From Simiduia curdlanivorans (lineage in GTDB: Bacteria; Pseudomonadota; Gammaproteobacteria; Pseudomonadales; Cellvibrionaceae), in the NCBI RefSeq assembly GCF_030409605.1, contig NZ_JAUFQG010000006.1, forward strand, positions 1-64,000: 64,000 nt of DNA, read 5' to 3'. Shown here piece after piece: positions 1 through 9,262 of this stretch. Positions within the stretch are counted from its first letter, which is position 1; each line of letters starts with the position of its first letter. The notes below the pieces were generated by a model that searched no databases, was not told the DNA's origin, and saw only the letters and a program-made list of their open reading frames with translations. The position numbers and the translations under genes were made by a program.

Positions 1-170
1 GAGGTCGTGTATTTACGTCAGTCAGAAATTGAAACAGCCCCCATGTTGGCAATGACGAATCAGCAAAATTCATTCAAGGTGTATGCCATAAAAACAGCGA
101 GCTGCTAATTCTCATCGAGCTAAATAAGCTATTGTCCGGTGAAGAATGGGCCGATGTGGAAAATGTGTAG
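1..170 (+). pseudogene. cheW: CheW chemotaxis coupling protein, 3' end, frameshifted
   Basis: This is the C-terminal part of a CheW-like adaptor that links chemoreceptors to CheA. The first frame reads EVVYLRQSEIETAP. The matching continuation, KFIQGV followed by LLILIELNKLLSGEEW, is in the frame one base back and ends at the TAG at 168-170. The two halves join if the C run at 38-42 had six rather than five bases. The first frame otherwise stops at 106-108. The DUF2802 gene starts 15 bp downstream, which is the order I recall in Pseudomonas flagellar/chemotaxis operons. The 5' part lies outside the window. The shift may be a sequencing error in a homopolymer or a real mutation; the sequence alone cannot decide. 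Confidence 0.72.
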
Positions 171-185
171 AGCGGAGGCGAGCAG

Positions 186-635
186 ATGGAACAACTAGTA
201 ACACAATTTTCTTCACTTGAAGTCATTCTAGTGGGTGTTGTTGCAATGAGTTGGGTTGCCATTGCGCTGGCTATGAGCAGCTTCGCTAAAGTTAGACGCC
301 AAGAGGTTTTGGTGCGCGAAAGCTTAGAGGACCTTAGAAGGGCTATCCATACAAGCAACAGTGGTTTAGTGGGTATGGGGCGTAAACTACTCTCCATTGA
401 AAAAAATGTGGTCATCAAAGGCACCAACAAAAAGGCGTCCAAAGCTGTAGAAACTCCGGTTCCAAGTCTGAAATATAGCCTGCCAAAAGCCGAGTCTCGG
501 TATGCGCAAGCCGCTAACATGGTGAGCCAAGGCTTATCAGTTGCCCAAGTTGCAGCAGCAGCAACCGGCATGTCTCAAGCTGAGGTGAATTTACTCGCTA
601 TGTTGCAAAGGCCTGCGATTGAAACGGTAAGCTAG
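186..635 (+). CDS. DUF2802 family protein
   Basis: A 149-residue protein with one N-terminal membrane segment (about residues 10-33, rich in Val, Ala and Ile), a charged, coiled-coil-prone stretch (about 35-80) and a C-terminal helix-turn-helix-like region (about 105-143, with GLSVAQVAAA and GMSQAEVNLL). This layout matches DUF2802 proteins, which sit directly after cheW in pseudomonad chemotaxis operons; their function is not known to me. The ATG at 186 follows a GGAG motif at about 174. The next gene starts one base after its stop codon, so the genes are likely co-transcribed. Confidence 0.8.
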   Translation: MEQLVTQFSSLEVILVGVVAMSWVAIALAMSSFAKVRRQEVLVRESLEDLRRAIHTSNSGLVGMGRKLLSIEKNVVIKGTNKKASKAVETPVPSLKYSLPKAESRYAQAANMVSQGLSVAQVAAAATGMSQAEVNLLAMLQRPAIETVS

Positions 636-636
636 C

Positions 637-1123
637 GTGAGCAAAATAGGTTTGTTGACACTTAGTTTTTTACTGTTTTCCTGTCATGCAGTTGATATAC
701 GTGAAACCCATAGCTACCTATATCAAAATCATCCCTTACCAGAAAATGTTTGGAACTCTATCGATGTTGGCGTCACCAATACTCAGTGGTTACTTCAGCA
801 TGTCGGCCCGCCGTCATTTATCGAAAAAAGTAACGACCAGCAGACATTCACTTACCGCTATGAAGAACACGTTAAAAAAACACACGGCGGTGTTTCTTTT
901 TTATCAGCGGCAAAAAACTGACAGGAAGGAAAAGGTTCACTCTGTTATTTTGAAGAATAATATAGTCGTGGCCCATAGCGATATCACTCCTAGGCCACCA
1001 GTGTCTGAAACGGGCGTTAGTTTGCCGGCTAATGATGCAGCCGCTGAAGCAGAGAAAGATACCGGCGCTTCTAATCAGGAGGCATCAGGTGCGCAGCCGG
1101 CCGAAGGCGCTAGCCCTGAGTAA
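637..1123 (+). pseudogene. small outer-membrane-type lipoprotein, frameshifted
   Basis: The GTG at 637 opens a frame with a lipoprotein signal: a hydrophobic stretch and LLFSC as lipobox, with Cys at about residue 16. A region with WNSIDVGVTNTQWLLQHVGP follows; it resembles the short repeat of SmpA/BamE-type lipoproteins. The frame ends at 921, but the sequence KVHSVILKNNIVV and an Ala/Glu-rich low-complexity tail continue in the +1 frame to a stop at 1121-1123. Removing one base from the A6 run at 912-917 (or the T6 run at 897-902) joins them. The gene is coupled to the DUF2802 gene upstream. The family assignment is tentative; the frameshift itself is well supported by the two complementary halves. 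Confidence 0.6.
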
Positions 1124-1146
1124 TACTGAGTTCGATCGGCCGAGCT

Positions 1147-1910
1147 TTACGCTTCTCTAAACTCCGTTGTGTTGAATTGCTTACCACTAACCCCTGCCGA
1201 ATCTTTACCCATAAAATACAAGTAACTCGGCATGATGTGCGTCGGGCGTTTTAACGGAGCTTGGATTTTCGGCAGGGTAGGCTTTAGCGCGCATAGGTGT
1301 GCGTGTACCACACCGGGTTAATACTATTAATGCGCACTTTGCTGGTGCCATCTTCCTCGTCAGCGAGGGTTTGCATTAAATTCTCGGCTGCAGCTTTGCT
1401 GGCGGCGTAGGCTCCCCAATAGGCTCGACCTTTGTAGCCAACGCTAGAGCCCGTAAATAATACGCTAGCAGCCTCTGATTTTCGCAACAGAGGGAGCAGG
1501 GCCTTGGTCATCATAAATGGGCTGTGTACATTTACTTGGAACAGACGCATCCACACATCTATGGCGTAATTTTCGATGGGGGTTCTGTCGCCCAAATCTG
1601 CCGCATTGTAAAGAATGCCGTCGATTAGCCCAAACTCCTCATTTAAGCGATCGCACATGTCGTTGTAATCTTTCTCGCTCGCACCTTCGAAATTGATGGG
1701 GTAAATCGCGGGCTCTGGCAAGGCTTCCGACACGATCAAATCATAGATTTTCTCAAGTTTAGAAATTGTCCGCCCCAATAGAACAACGGTGGCACCGTAG
1801 CGCGCGAAGGTTAAGGCCGCGGTTTTCCCTATGCCACTACCCGCACCGGTAACAAGAATGATTTTATCTTTCAGCAGTTGATCGGGGGCTTGATATTCAT
1901 TGATGTTCAT
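1147..1910 (-). pseudogene. yciK: YciK-type short-chain dehydrogenase, two frameshifts near the 3' end
   Basis: An SDR oxidoreductase of the YciK group, which in pseudomonads lies next to mupP and ubiG. The Rossmann motif TGAGSGIG is at about residues 21-28, NAAD at about 97, and the catalytic Ser with Tyr-x3-Lys (YAASK) at about 165. The annotated frame stops at 1284 after INPVWYTHTYAR. The family C-terminus is still present: MRAKAYPAENPSSVKTP is in the next frame (from 1296), and IMPSYLYFMGKD running to FREA and a stop at 1147-1149 is in a third. Two single-base deletions, within about 1294-1316 and 1234-1247, give a full protein of about 253 residues, the usual length. The true substrate of this family is not known to me. 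Confidence 0.75.
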
Positions 1911-1921
1911 AGAGCTTTGTC

Positions 1922-2596
1922 CTAAAACCGCTTGGATATTCCAGTGTAGCTATAAATAAATTCCGCTAGCTCTTTAGAGCTTTTGGCAATTATATCCGCT
2001 TGCCAGTGTGATGCGCATTCGTTTTGACACATGTAGCCGTAGCTAGCGGCTATGCTAAACATGCCGGCAGCCTTTGCCGCGATAATATCGCGCTCGTGAT
2101 CGCCTACATACCCCACTTTGCTCGGTGGCAAACTGAGCATTTCTGCTGCTTTATACAGCATCATGGGATCTGGCTTTGGCTTTTCAACATCATCGCCGCA
2201 AATTAACAGTGTTGGCTGCGCGGGCAGAAAGCCTAGATACCTTTCGGCGTATTTGCGCGGTTTGTTGGTGGCAATACCCCAAGGCTGCCTTTCGTGCTCA
2301 AACCGAGCTAACAGCTCGTGCAGCCCTGTATATACCCGGCTATGTTTGCCGATGTTGTGTGTGTATTGATCGAGAAATTTCTGTTTTAAGTCATTGAAAT
2401 CTTCGTCTATCTCACGGACTGAAAATGCAAGCTGTGTCATGGCTACGGCACCATGGTTGATCATAGGCAAAATTTCACTTAAGGCAAGTGCCGACATGTT
2501 CAGGCTCGCGCGAACAGCGTTTATCGTTGCTTCAAAATCAGGTGCTGTATCGACGAGGGTACCATCGAGATCAAATAAAATAACGTTATTAGCCAT
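1922..2596 (-). CDS. mupP: HAD-family phosphatase, probable N-acetylmuramic acid 6-phosphate phosphatase MupP
   Basis: A 224-residue HAD subfamily IA hydrolase. Motif I is FDLDGTLVD (Asp9 and Asp11), motif II lies near ATNKPRKY (about 110), the conserved Lys is in EKPKPDP (about 140), and motif IV is GYVGDHERD (about 163). The protein is related to phosphoglycolate phosphatase. The position between ubiG and yciK matches mupP of Pseudomonas, whose product dephosphorylates MurNAc-6-P in the cell-wall recycling bypass that feeds UDP-MurNAc synthesis. The start overlaps the end of ubiG by 8 bp, so translation is likely coupled. A gph-type phosphoglycolate phosphatase is the alternative; synteny favours MupP. 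Confidence 0.8.
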   Translation of the reverse strand: MANNVILFDLDGTLVDTAPDFEATINAVRASLNMSALALSEILPMINHGAVAMTQLAFSVREIDEDFNDLKQKFLDQYTHNIGKHSRVYTGLHELLARFEHERQPWGIATNKPRKYAERYLGFLPAQPTLLICGDDVEKPKPDPMMLYKAAEMLSLPPSKVGYVGDHERDIIAAKAAGMFSIAASYGYMCQNECASHWQADIIAKSSKELAEFIYSYTGISKRF

Positions 2597-3296
2597 GAGG
2601 CTTTACTGCATGCACGATGTAATTTACAGACACATCGTTAGGGTCTAATTTATATTTTTTAGTTATTGGGTTGTAAGCGAGGCCAACCATGTTTTGCGTT
2701 TCAATGTTAGCGGCTCGCATCCATTGAGCTAATTCAGAGGGGCGAATAAATTTCTTATAGTCATGGGTGCCTTTTGGCAACAGTTGTAAAATATATTCAG
2801 CGCCTAATATTGCAAAGGCGTAACTTTTTAAATTTCGGTTTAAGGTAGAAAAAAATAAGTGTCCACCGGGTTTTGTCATGGCCGCGCAGGCTGCGATGAC
2901 CGAACTAGGGTCTGGTACATGCTCTAACATTTCGAGACAAGTGACAACATCAAACTGTTGTTCATGCTCCTGGGCAAATTCTTCGGCTGTTGTTTGGGTG
3001 TAATGAATACTTAATTCAGACTCAAGGGCGTGTAGCCGTGCGATTTTGAGCGGTGCATCCCCCATATCAATGCCGGTGACCAGTGCACCTCGGTGTGCCA
3101 TAGCTTCGCAAAGCAAGCCGCCACCACATCCTACATCGAGTAATTTTTTCCCGGCAACCTTTGACTTAAGATCAATATAATTTGCCCTGAGTGGGTTTAT
3201 ATCGTGCAAGGGTTTAAATTCGCTCGTCGGGTCCCACCAGCGGGCTGCTAGCGCTTCAAATTTTGCGACTTCTGTACTATCTACATTTGTGTTCAT
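2589..3296 (-). CDS. ubiG: bifunctional ubiquinone O-methyltransferase UbiG
   Basis: A 235-residue class I SAM-dependent methyltransferase that performs both O-methylations of ubiquinone biosynthesis at the cytoplasmic membrane. The N-terminal FEALAARWWDP with FKPLHDINP is a UbiG signature. The SAM-binding motif LLDVGCGGGLL lies at about residues 52-62, the acidic residue in VTGIDMGD at about 75, and CLEMLEHVPDP at about 118. Length is normal. It is the middle gene of a leftward cluster (MTA deaminase, ubiG, mupP, yciK). Confidence 0.95.
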   Translation of the reverse strand: MNTNVDSTEVAKFEALAARWWDPTSEFKPLHDINPLRANYIDLKSKVAGKKLLDVGCGGGLLCEAMAHRGALVTGIDMGDAPLKIARLHALESELSIHYTQTTAEEFAQEHEQQFDVVTCLEMLEHVPDPSSVIAACAAMTKPGGHLFFSTLNRNLKSYAFAILGAEYILQLLPKGTHDYKKFIRPSELAQWMRAANIETQNMVGLAYNPITKKYKLDPNDVSVNYIVHAVKPHG

Positions 3297-3343
3297 AAAA
3301 TTGTTACCAAGTCCCGCGGGCTTGTAGATTATTCTTTCAAGAG

Positions 3344-4654
3344 TTAATTGGCGATTTTAGTCTGCCAATCTTGTGTGTTTTTAATAATGCCATCCTGATC
3401 AAGGCTGGTGAGCCGTCTATTTTCTACCAATAGCCGACCGTCCACCCATACGTGGCTAATATTATGCGCGCAGTCGGTGTAGACCAGCTGGGAAATAGGG
3501 TCATAGACTGGCGTACTGAGGCCATCTATTTTAAGCACAGCAAAATCTGCGCGCTTGCCAACCTCAATACTGCCGATCTTATCCTCTAAACCTAATGCCT
3601 TAGCGCCATTAAGGGTTGCCATGGTTAATACGTCGTGAGCTGACAGCACGTCGGCGCGCTCCGCGGCCACTTTGCCTAGCAGAGCTGCCGTTTTCATCTC
3701 GCCGATCATATTAAGATCGTTGTTGCTCGCAGCGCCGTCTGTTCCGAGCGCGATATTGATGCCTGCCCTTTGAATGTTATCGGCAGGGCATATACCGCTG
3801 GCTAATTTCATATTGCTTTCGGGGCAATGGATCACATGGCATTGATGATCGGCGAGTAATTGCAAATCCACTGCATCGACTTGAGTCATATGTACGCATT
3901 GGGTTTTGGGCCCCAAAATGCCTAGCTTGGCTAAGCGCTCTATGGGTCTCATGCCATATTTAGCTAGGCTGGTCTCCACCTCTTCGGCCGTTTCGTGCAA
4001 GTGAATTTGAATACAAAGGTCTAATTCTGACGCGAGGGTCGCTACGCGCTCTAGGTGTTCATCAGACACTGTATAGGGAGCGTGCGGACCAAAGGCGATG
4101 GTTATTCTCGAATGATTGCGCATTTCATCGTGAAGCTTTAAGCCCTGGCTGAAGTATTGGTCCACGCTTGGCGTGCCCGGCGTAGGGAAATCCAACACGG
4201 GAAAACAAAGTTGGGCCCGAATGCCGGAAGCATGCACCACTTTGGCAGCGGCTTGCGGATAAAAATACATATCGGAAAAGCAGGTTGTGCCAGAGAGCAG
4301 CATTTCAGCGATGGCAAGCTCTGTACCTTGACTGACAAAATCGAAGCAAACATGTTGTGCCTCAGCAGGCCAGATATGCTGCTCTAGCCAGACTTTTAGC
4401 GGCTGGTCATCGGCAAATCCCTTCAGCAGCGTCATTGCTGCATGCCCGTGGCTATTCACAAGCCCGGGAAATAGCAGATGTTCGGGTAGATCATAATGAT
4501 TAATAGGCTGGTAGCGCTGAGCCGCAGCGGCGCTGGTGCAAATGTCGATAATCGCGCCGTCATGGACTGCGATAGCACAAGCTTCCAATAGCTTGCCCTG
4601 CGGAACGACAGGTGCAATCCACCGAGGCTGAATCAAACAATCTATGGTCTTCAT
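3344..4654 (-). CDS. mtaD: TRZ/ATZ-family amidohydrolase, 5-methylthioadenosine/S-adenosylhomocysteine deaminase
   Basis: A 436-residue metal-dependent deaminase of the amidohydrolase superfamily. Metal ligands are visible as NSHGHAAM (HxH, about residue 65), IQIHLHET (His, about 217) and LGTDGAASNN (Asp, about 304); HCPESNMKL is also typical. The family deaminates methylthioadenosine or SAH and supports methionine salvage. In P. aeruginosa the homologue beside ubiG (PA3170) is an MTA deaminase and mtnA is its neighbour; mtnA is missing here. I chose the ATG at 4652-4654 rather than the TTG at 4672, because a GGAG motif lies upstream of the ATG and the resulting N-terminus (MKTIDCLIQPRWI) fits the family. 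Confidence 0.85.
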   Translation of the reverse strand: MKTIDCLIQPRWIAPVVPQGKLLEACAIAVHDGAIIDICTSAAAAQRYQPINHYDLPEHLLFPGLVNSHGHAAMTLLKGFADDQPLKVWLEQHIWPAEAQHVCFDFVSQGTELAIAEMLLSGTTCFSDMYFYPQAAAKVVHASGIRAQLCFPVLDFPTPGTPSVDQYFSQGLKLHDEMRNHSRITIAFGPHAPYTVSDEHLERVATLASELDLCIQIHLHETAEEVETSLAKYGMRPIERLAKLGILGPKTQCVHMTQVDAVDLQLLADHQCHVIHCPESNMKLASGICPADNIQRAGINIALGTDGAASNNDLNMIGEMKTAALLGKVAAERADVLSAHDVLTMATLNGAKALGLEDKIGSIEVGKRADFAVLKIDGLSTPVYDPISQLVYTDCAHNISHVWVDGRLLVENRRLTSLDQDGIIKNTQDWQTKIAN

Positions 4655-4934
4655 TGAATTTGAAAGCTCCAACGGTCTTGAATGGTTAAAAAGTGATCCA
4701 TTCGGAGTAAAAAACGTGCAAATTTCAGCGCTTAATGGCCTTTTACCGAGCAGTATAACGTCGAACTGATGCCGGAAGCAGAGGGCGTGCCTATGTTATT
4801 GAAAATATGGTAATATCCGGCGCCTATAACTACCTCTTCGCGGGTCTTTCAAGACTGAGCTGAGGCAGCCTAGCCAGATATGATTGTGGGGTTTTTACCT
4901 CGGGTTAAAACAACAAAAAGGAAAGCTGTATTCC

Positions 4935-7496
4935 ATGGGTGAATTAGCCAAAGAAATTTTACCTGTCAACATCGAAGACGAGTTGAAGCAATCTTATTTA
5001 GATTACGCCATGAGTGTAATCGTCGGGCGGGCCTTACCCGATGTCAGAGACGGCCTTAAACCCGTTCATCGGCGCGTACTTTTCGCCATGAGCGAACTGA
5101 ATAATGATTGGAATAAAGCCTACAAAAAATCCGCCCGTGTTGTCGGCGACGTGATTGGTAAATACCACCCGCATGGCGATTCTGCTGTGTACGACACCAT
5201 CGTGCGCATGGCCCAGCCCTTTAGCCTGCGCTACATGTTAGTGGACGGGCAAGGTAACTTCGGTTCCGTCGATGGCGATTCCGCGGCGGCGATGCGTTAT
5301 ACCGAAATTCGCATGGCCAAAATTGCCCATGATCTACTTGCCGATTTAGATAAAGAAACGGTCGATTATGTGCCCAACTATGACGGCACAGAATTAATAC
5401 CAGCGGTATTGCCAACGCGCATTCCCAATTTGCTGGTGAATGGTTCGTCCGGTATTGCAGTAGGTATGGCGACTAACATCCCGCCTCATAACCTAACCGA
5501 GGTTGTGAAGGGTTGTTTAGCGCTGATTGATAACGAAGATATTACCGTTGATGAGCTGATGGAATATATCCCCGGCCCTGATTTTCCAACGGCGGGTATT
5601 ATCAACGGCCGGGCTGGCATTATCGAAGCCTACCGCACTGGCCGCGGTCGCATTTATATTCGCTCTCGCGCTGTGGTCGAAGTTGACCCAAAAAATAATC
5701 GCGAGCGTATCGTCATTTCTGAAATCCCTTATCAGGTTAACAAGGCGCGTCTGATCGAAAAAATCGCTGAACTGGTAAAAGACAAAAAAATTGAAGGCAT
5801 CAGTGAGCTGCGCGATGAGTCCGATAAAGACGGCTTGCGTGTTGTTATTGAGCTGAAACGTGGCGAAGTTGGCGAGGTTATCCTCAACAATCTTTATGCC
5901 CAAACGCAACTGGAGAATGTATTTGGTATTAACGTCGTCGCCCTAGTGGATGGCCAGCCAAAAATATTGAACCTGAAAGAAATGCTGTCGCATTTCGTGC
6001 GCCACAGGCGAGAAGTGGTTACTCGGCGTACCGTGTACCTGCTGCGCAAAGCGCGCGAGCGCGGTCATCTGCTGGAAGGTTTAGCGGTTGCCATCGCCAA
6101 CATCGACGTGGTGATTGAACTCATCAAATCCTCTGCTACGCCAGCGGATGCGAAAGAAGCATTACTCTCCCGTGGTTGGGAGTCTGGCAATATTAGCCAA
6201 TTCTTGGAGCGTGCCGGCAGTGATGCCTGCCGGCCAGATGGCTTGCCGGAGCAATTCGGCATGCGAGAAAACAAGTATTATTTGTCGCCCGAGCAGGCTC
6301 AGGCAATTTTAGAATTGCGCCTGCATCGCTTAACGGGCATGGAGCACGATAAATTACTGGCCGAGTACCAAGAAAGACTAGAGCAAATAGCGGGCTACCT
6401 CGAAATCCTAGGCTCTTCAGACGTGTTAATGTCGGTTATTCGCGCCGAACTTGAGCAAGTCATCGTTGATTTTGGCGACGAACGTCGCTCGGAAATTGTG
6501 ACATCACGTCGCGACTTGACCATCGAAGATTTAATCACTGAAGAAGATCGCGTGGTTACCATTTCGCACGGTGGTTATGCTAAGAGCCAACCATTGAGTG
6601 ATTACCAGGCACAAAAACGTGGTGGTCAGGGGCGCTCAGCGACAGCCGTTAAAGATGAAGACTTTGTTGAGCATTTGCTGATCGCGAGTACCCATGCGAC
6701 AGTTTTGTTGTTTACCAATGCCGGTAAAGTTTATTGGTTGAAGGTGTTCCAAATTCCGCTCGCTGGCCGCCAAGCGCGCGGTCGACCAGTGGTGAATTTA
6801 CTGCCGCTGGAAGAGGGCGAGCGCATTACCTCTATCCTGCCGGTACAGGAATACGATGACGATCATTACATCTTTATGGCCACTGCCAATGGCACCGTTA
6901 AGAAAACCGTATTGTCACAGTTCGCTCGTCCGCGTAGCGTAGGTTTGCGTGCTATCGAACTAGATGAAGGCGATCAACTTGTGGAAACCGCCATCACCGA
7001 TGGTAATTGCGACATTTTACTGCTCGCCAGCAGTGGTAAGGCCGCTCGCTTTAAAGAGTCGGATGTGCGCGCCATGGGCCGGACCTCTAGAGGTGTGCGC
7101 GGCATTCGCTTGCACGAAGGTCAGACGGTGGTAGGCATGATTGTGCCGCAAGAAGATGGTTACGTACTGACTGTTAGTGAAAATGGTTACGGAAAACGCA
7201 CAGAAGTTGCAGAATTCCCAACCAAGGGTCGCGGCACTCAGGGCGTCATCGCCATGTCCACCAGTGACCGAAATGGCGAGCTAGTGGGTGCGGTGCAAGT
7301 ACTGGCCGGCGAAGAAATCATGTTGATTTCTGATCAGGGCACTATGGTGCGCACCCGCGTTGATGAAGTATCCGTGCTAAGCCGAAACACCCAAGGCGTC
7401 CGTCTGATTAAAGTTAAAGATGGCGAGCAATTGGTGGGTGTCGAGCGCATTGAAGAGTCTGAAGAGGACGAATTAGAGGATCAGGGTGAGGATTAG
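4935..7496 (+). CDS. gyrA: DNA gyrase subunit A
   Basis: Subunit A of the ATP-dependent type II topoisomerase that adds negative supercoils. With the ATG at 4935 (MGELAKEILP) the protein has 853 residues and follows E. coli numbering: HPHGDSAVYD places Ser83 and Asp87 in the quinolone-resistance region, both wild type, and the active-site Tyr122 lies in MRYTEIRMAK. The GyrA box QKRGGQGRS is present (about 550), which separates it from ParC. An acidic tail follows the beta-pinwheel. An in-frame start at 4884 would add 17 unusual residues and is not favoured; AAGGAAAG lies about 12 nt before the chosen ATG. pheA follows after 29 bp, where serC would be expected. Confidence 0.97.
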   Translation: MGELAKEILPVNIEDELKQSYLDYAMSVIVGRALPDVRDGLKPVHRRVLFAMSELNNDWNKAYKKSARVVGDVIGKYHPHGDSAVYDTIVRMAQPFSLRYMLVDGQGNFGSVDGDSAAAMRYTEIRMAKIAHDLLADLDKETVDYVPNYDGTELIPAVLPTRIPNLLVNGSSGIAVGMATNIPPHNLTEVVKGCLALIDNEDITVDELMEYIPGPDFPTAGIINGRAGIIEAYRTGRGRIYIRSRAVVEVDPKNNRERIVISEIPYQVNKARLIEKIAELVKDKKIEGISELRDESDKDGLRVVIELKRGEVGEVILNNLYAQTQLENVFGINVVALVDGQPKILNLKEMLSHFVRHRREVVTRRTVYLLRKARERGHLLEGLAVAIANIDVVIELIKSSATPADAKEALLSRGWESGNISQFLERAGSDACRPDGLPEQFGMRENKYYLSPEQAQAILELRLHRLTGMEHDKLLAEYQERLEQIAGYLEILGSSDVLMSVIRAELEQVIVDFGDERRSEIVTSRRDLTIEDLITEEDRVVTISHGGYAKSQPLSDYQAQKRGGQGRSATAVKDEDFVEHLLIASTHATVLLFTNAGKVYWLKVFQIPLAGRQARGRPVVNLLPLEEGERITSILPVQEYDDDHYIFMATANGTVKKTVLSQFARPRSVGLRAIELDEGDQLVETAITDGNCDILLLASSGKAARFKESDVRAMGRTSRGVRGIRLHEGQTVVGMIVPQEDGYVLTVSENGYGKRTEVAEFPTKGRGTQGVIAMSTSDRNGELVGAVQVLAGEEIMLISDQGTMVRTRVDEVSVLSRNTQGVRLIKVKDGEQLVGVERIEESEEDELEDQGED

Positions 7497-7525
7497 CCCC
7501 ACCTGATTTATGAAAGAGAATTCAA

Positions 7526-8644
7526 ATGAGCACAGACGAAAAGCCAAGTGATAAAACGCCCCTAGAGCCGTTAGTCGCCTTGAGAAATCGCATTGATTCT
7601 ATCGACGCCCAAATTGGTGAGCTAATCAGTGAGCGCGCGCGCTGCGCGCAATCCGTAGCCGAGGTTAAAAAGGCGTCTGGTGAGCCCCAGGTAACTTACT
7701 ACCGCCCTGAGCGCGAAGCACAAGTATTGCGCAAAGCCATGGAGCGCAACACCGGCCCTTTGGGCGACGAAGAAATGGCGCGACTATTTCGCGAAATTAT
7801 GTCTGCCTGCCTGGCTTTAGAAGAACCCATAAAGGTCGCGTTCTTGGGCCCCGAGGGCACTTTTACCCAGCAAGCGTCACTCAAGCATTTCGGCAGTAGC
7901 GCTGTTACTCGGCCTATGTCGGTCATTGATGAAGTTTTTAGAGAGGTGGAAGCCGGCGCGGTAAATTATGGCGTCGTACCTGTCGAGAATTCGACCGAAG
8001 GTGTAGTCACCCATACACTCGATAACTTTATCGGCTCTAACCTAAAGATCTGTGGCGAGGTTGAGTTGCGTATCCATCATCATTTAATGGTGTCAGATGT
8101 TACGCATACAGAAGCCATTACTCGGATTTACTCCCATTCACAATCGCTGGCGCAGTGTCGCAAGTGGTTAGATGCGCATTATCCAAAAGCTGAGCGCATT
8201 GCCGTTAACTCCAACGCCGAGGCTGCAAAGCGTATAAAAGGTGAGTGGAATGCCGCCGCTATTGCCGGCGAAATGGCGGCACAATTGTACGGGCTAAAAA
8301 TTCTATCGGAAAAAATAGAAGATGAACCGGATAATTCGACGCGCTTTTTAATTATCGGCACCGAGCAGGTGCCACCCAGCGGAGAAGATAAAACATCCAT
8401 CGTCGCCTCGGTTAAGAATTCGCCTGGCGCGCTGCATGAATTACTCGAACCTTTTCAACGCCACAAAGTTGACCTCACTCGGGTGGAAACTCGGCCCTCG
8501 CGCTCGGGGGCATGGACCTACGTGTTTTTCATCGACTTCAAAGGTCACATTGAAAACGAAAGGGTAAAGCTGGCTTTGGCGGATGTAGCGGAGCGCGTGT
8601 CAGATTTGAAGATTTTGGGCTCTTACCCCAAGGGCGTGCTTTAA
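7526..8644 (+). CDS. pheA: bifunctional chorismate mutase / prephenate dehydratase (P-protein)
   Basis: A 372-residue enzyme that converts chorismate via prephenate to phenylpyruvate for phenylalanine synthesis. An AroQ-type chorismate mutase domain comes first (about 12-100; LRNRIDSIDAQI, then ERARCAQSVAEVK), then prephenate dehydratase (about 105-285; VAFLGPEGTFTQQA, VPVENSTEGVV and the catalytic DNSTRF), then a regulatory ACT domain (about 293-370; NSPGALHELL, ETRPSRSGAW), through which Phe feedback is known in this family. The ATG at 7526 follows GAAAGAGAA. The stop codon is directly followed by the GTG of cysC, so the two are probably translated together. Confidence 0.95.
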   Translation: MSTDEKPSDKTPLEPLVALRNRIDSIDAQIGELISERARCAQSVAEVKKASGEPQVTYYRPEREAQVLRKAMERNTGPLGDEEMARLFREIMSACLALEEPIKVAFLGPEGTFTQQASLKHFGSSAVTRPMSVIDEVFREVEAGAVNYGVVPVENSTEGVVTHTLDNFIGSNLKICGEVELRIHHHLMVSDVTHTEAITRIYSHSQSLAQCRKWLDAHYPKAERIAVNSNAEAAKRIKGEWNAAAIAGEMAAQLYGLKILSEKIEDEPDNSTRFLIIGTEQVPPSGEDKTSIVASVKNSPGALHELLEPFQRHKVDLTRVETRPSRSGAWTYVFFIDFKGHIENERVKLALADVAERVSDLKILGSYPKGVL

Positions 8645-9262
8645 GTGGCAAATAGTTTTTTAGTTTGGCACGAGCACAGTGTTAATCAAAAAATGCACGC
8701 CATTCAAAAAGGGCAGCGCCCATGTGTGATTTGGTTTACTGGCTTAAGCGGCTCGGGCAAGTCCACCCTAGCTAATGCGCTTGAGTTGGCTCTGCTTGCT
8801 CGGAATAAGCATAGCTATTTGCTGGATGGCGACAATGTGCGCTTGGGGTTAACCTCCGATCTCGGTTTTTCCGATGCCGACCGCATTGAGAATATTCGTC
8901 GTATCGGCGAAGTCTCGCGTCTGATGGTCGACGCCGGTTTGATAGTGATTAGCGCGTTTATTTCGCCTTTTTCCGATGAAAGGGCTATCGCCAAATCATT
9001 GTTACCGAAGAGCCAGTTTTTCGAAATATTTATTGATGCGCCATTGTCTGTGTGTGAGCAGCGCGATCCTAAGGGGCTTTACAAAAAAGCCAGAGCTGGG
9101 GAAATAACACAATTTACAGGGATTGATTCAGCCTATGAAGTTCCCGAGACGCCCGATTGCGTGATAAGAACGGCCGAAACTAGCGTGACTTCCTGTGTTG
9201 ATAAAATTATCGGTTTTTTAGAGGGCCAAGGTGTACTAGCGCCGCCGAAGGATACGGATTAA
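8645..9262 (+). CDS. cysC: adenylylsulfate kinase
   Basis: A 205-residue APS kinase that phosphorylates adenosine 5'-phosphosulfate to PAPS for sulfate assimilation or sulfation. The P-loop is GLSGSGKST (about 33-41). LLDGDNVRLGL (about 59), RIGEVSRLM and FISPFSDER (about 100) are typical CysC motifs, and DPKGLYKKAR contains the mobile-lid residues. The GTG start abuts the pheA stop, and the stop codon shares its last A with the tyrA-aroA ATG (TAATG), so it is embedded in an aromatic amino acid operon. Pseudomonas has hisC at this place. No cysD/cysN is in the window. Confidence 0.9.
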   Translation: MANSFLVWHEHSVNQKMHAIQKGQRPCVIWFTGLSGSGKSTLANALELALLARNKHSYLLDGDNVRLGLTSDLGFSDADRIENIRRIGEVSRLMVDAGLIVISAFISPFSDERAIAKSLLPKSQFFEIFIDAPLSVCEQRDPKGLYKKARAGEITQFTGIDSAYEVPETPDCVIRTAETSVTSCVDKIIGFLEGQGVLAPPKDTD

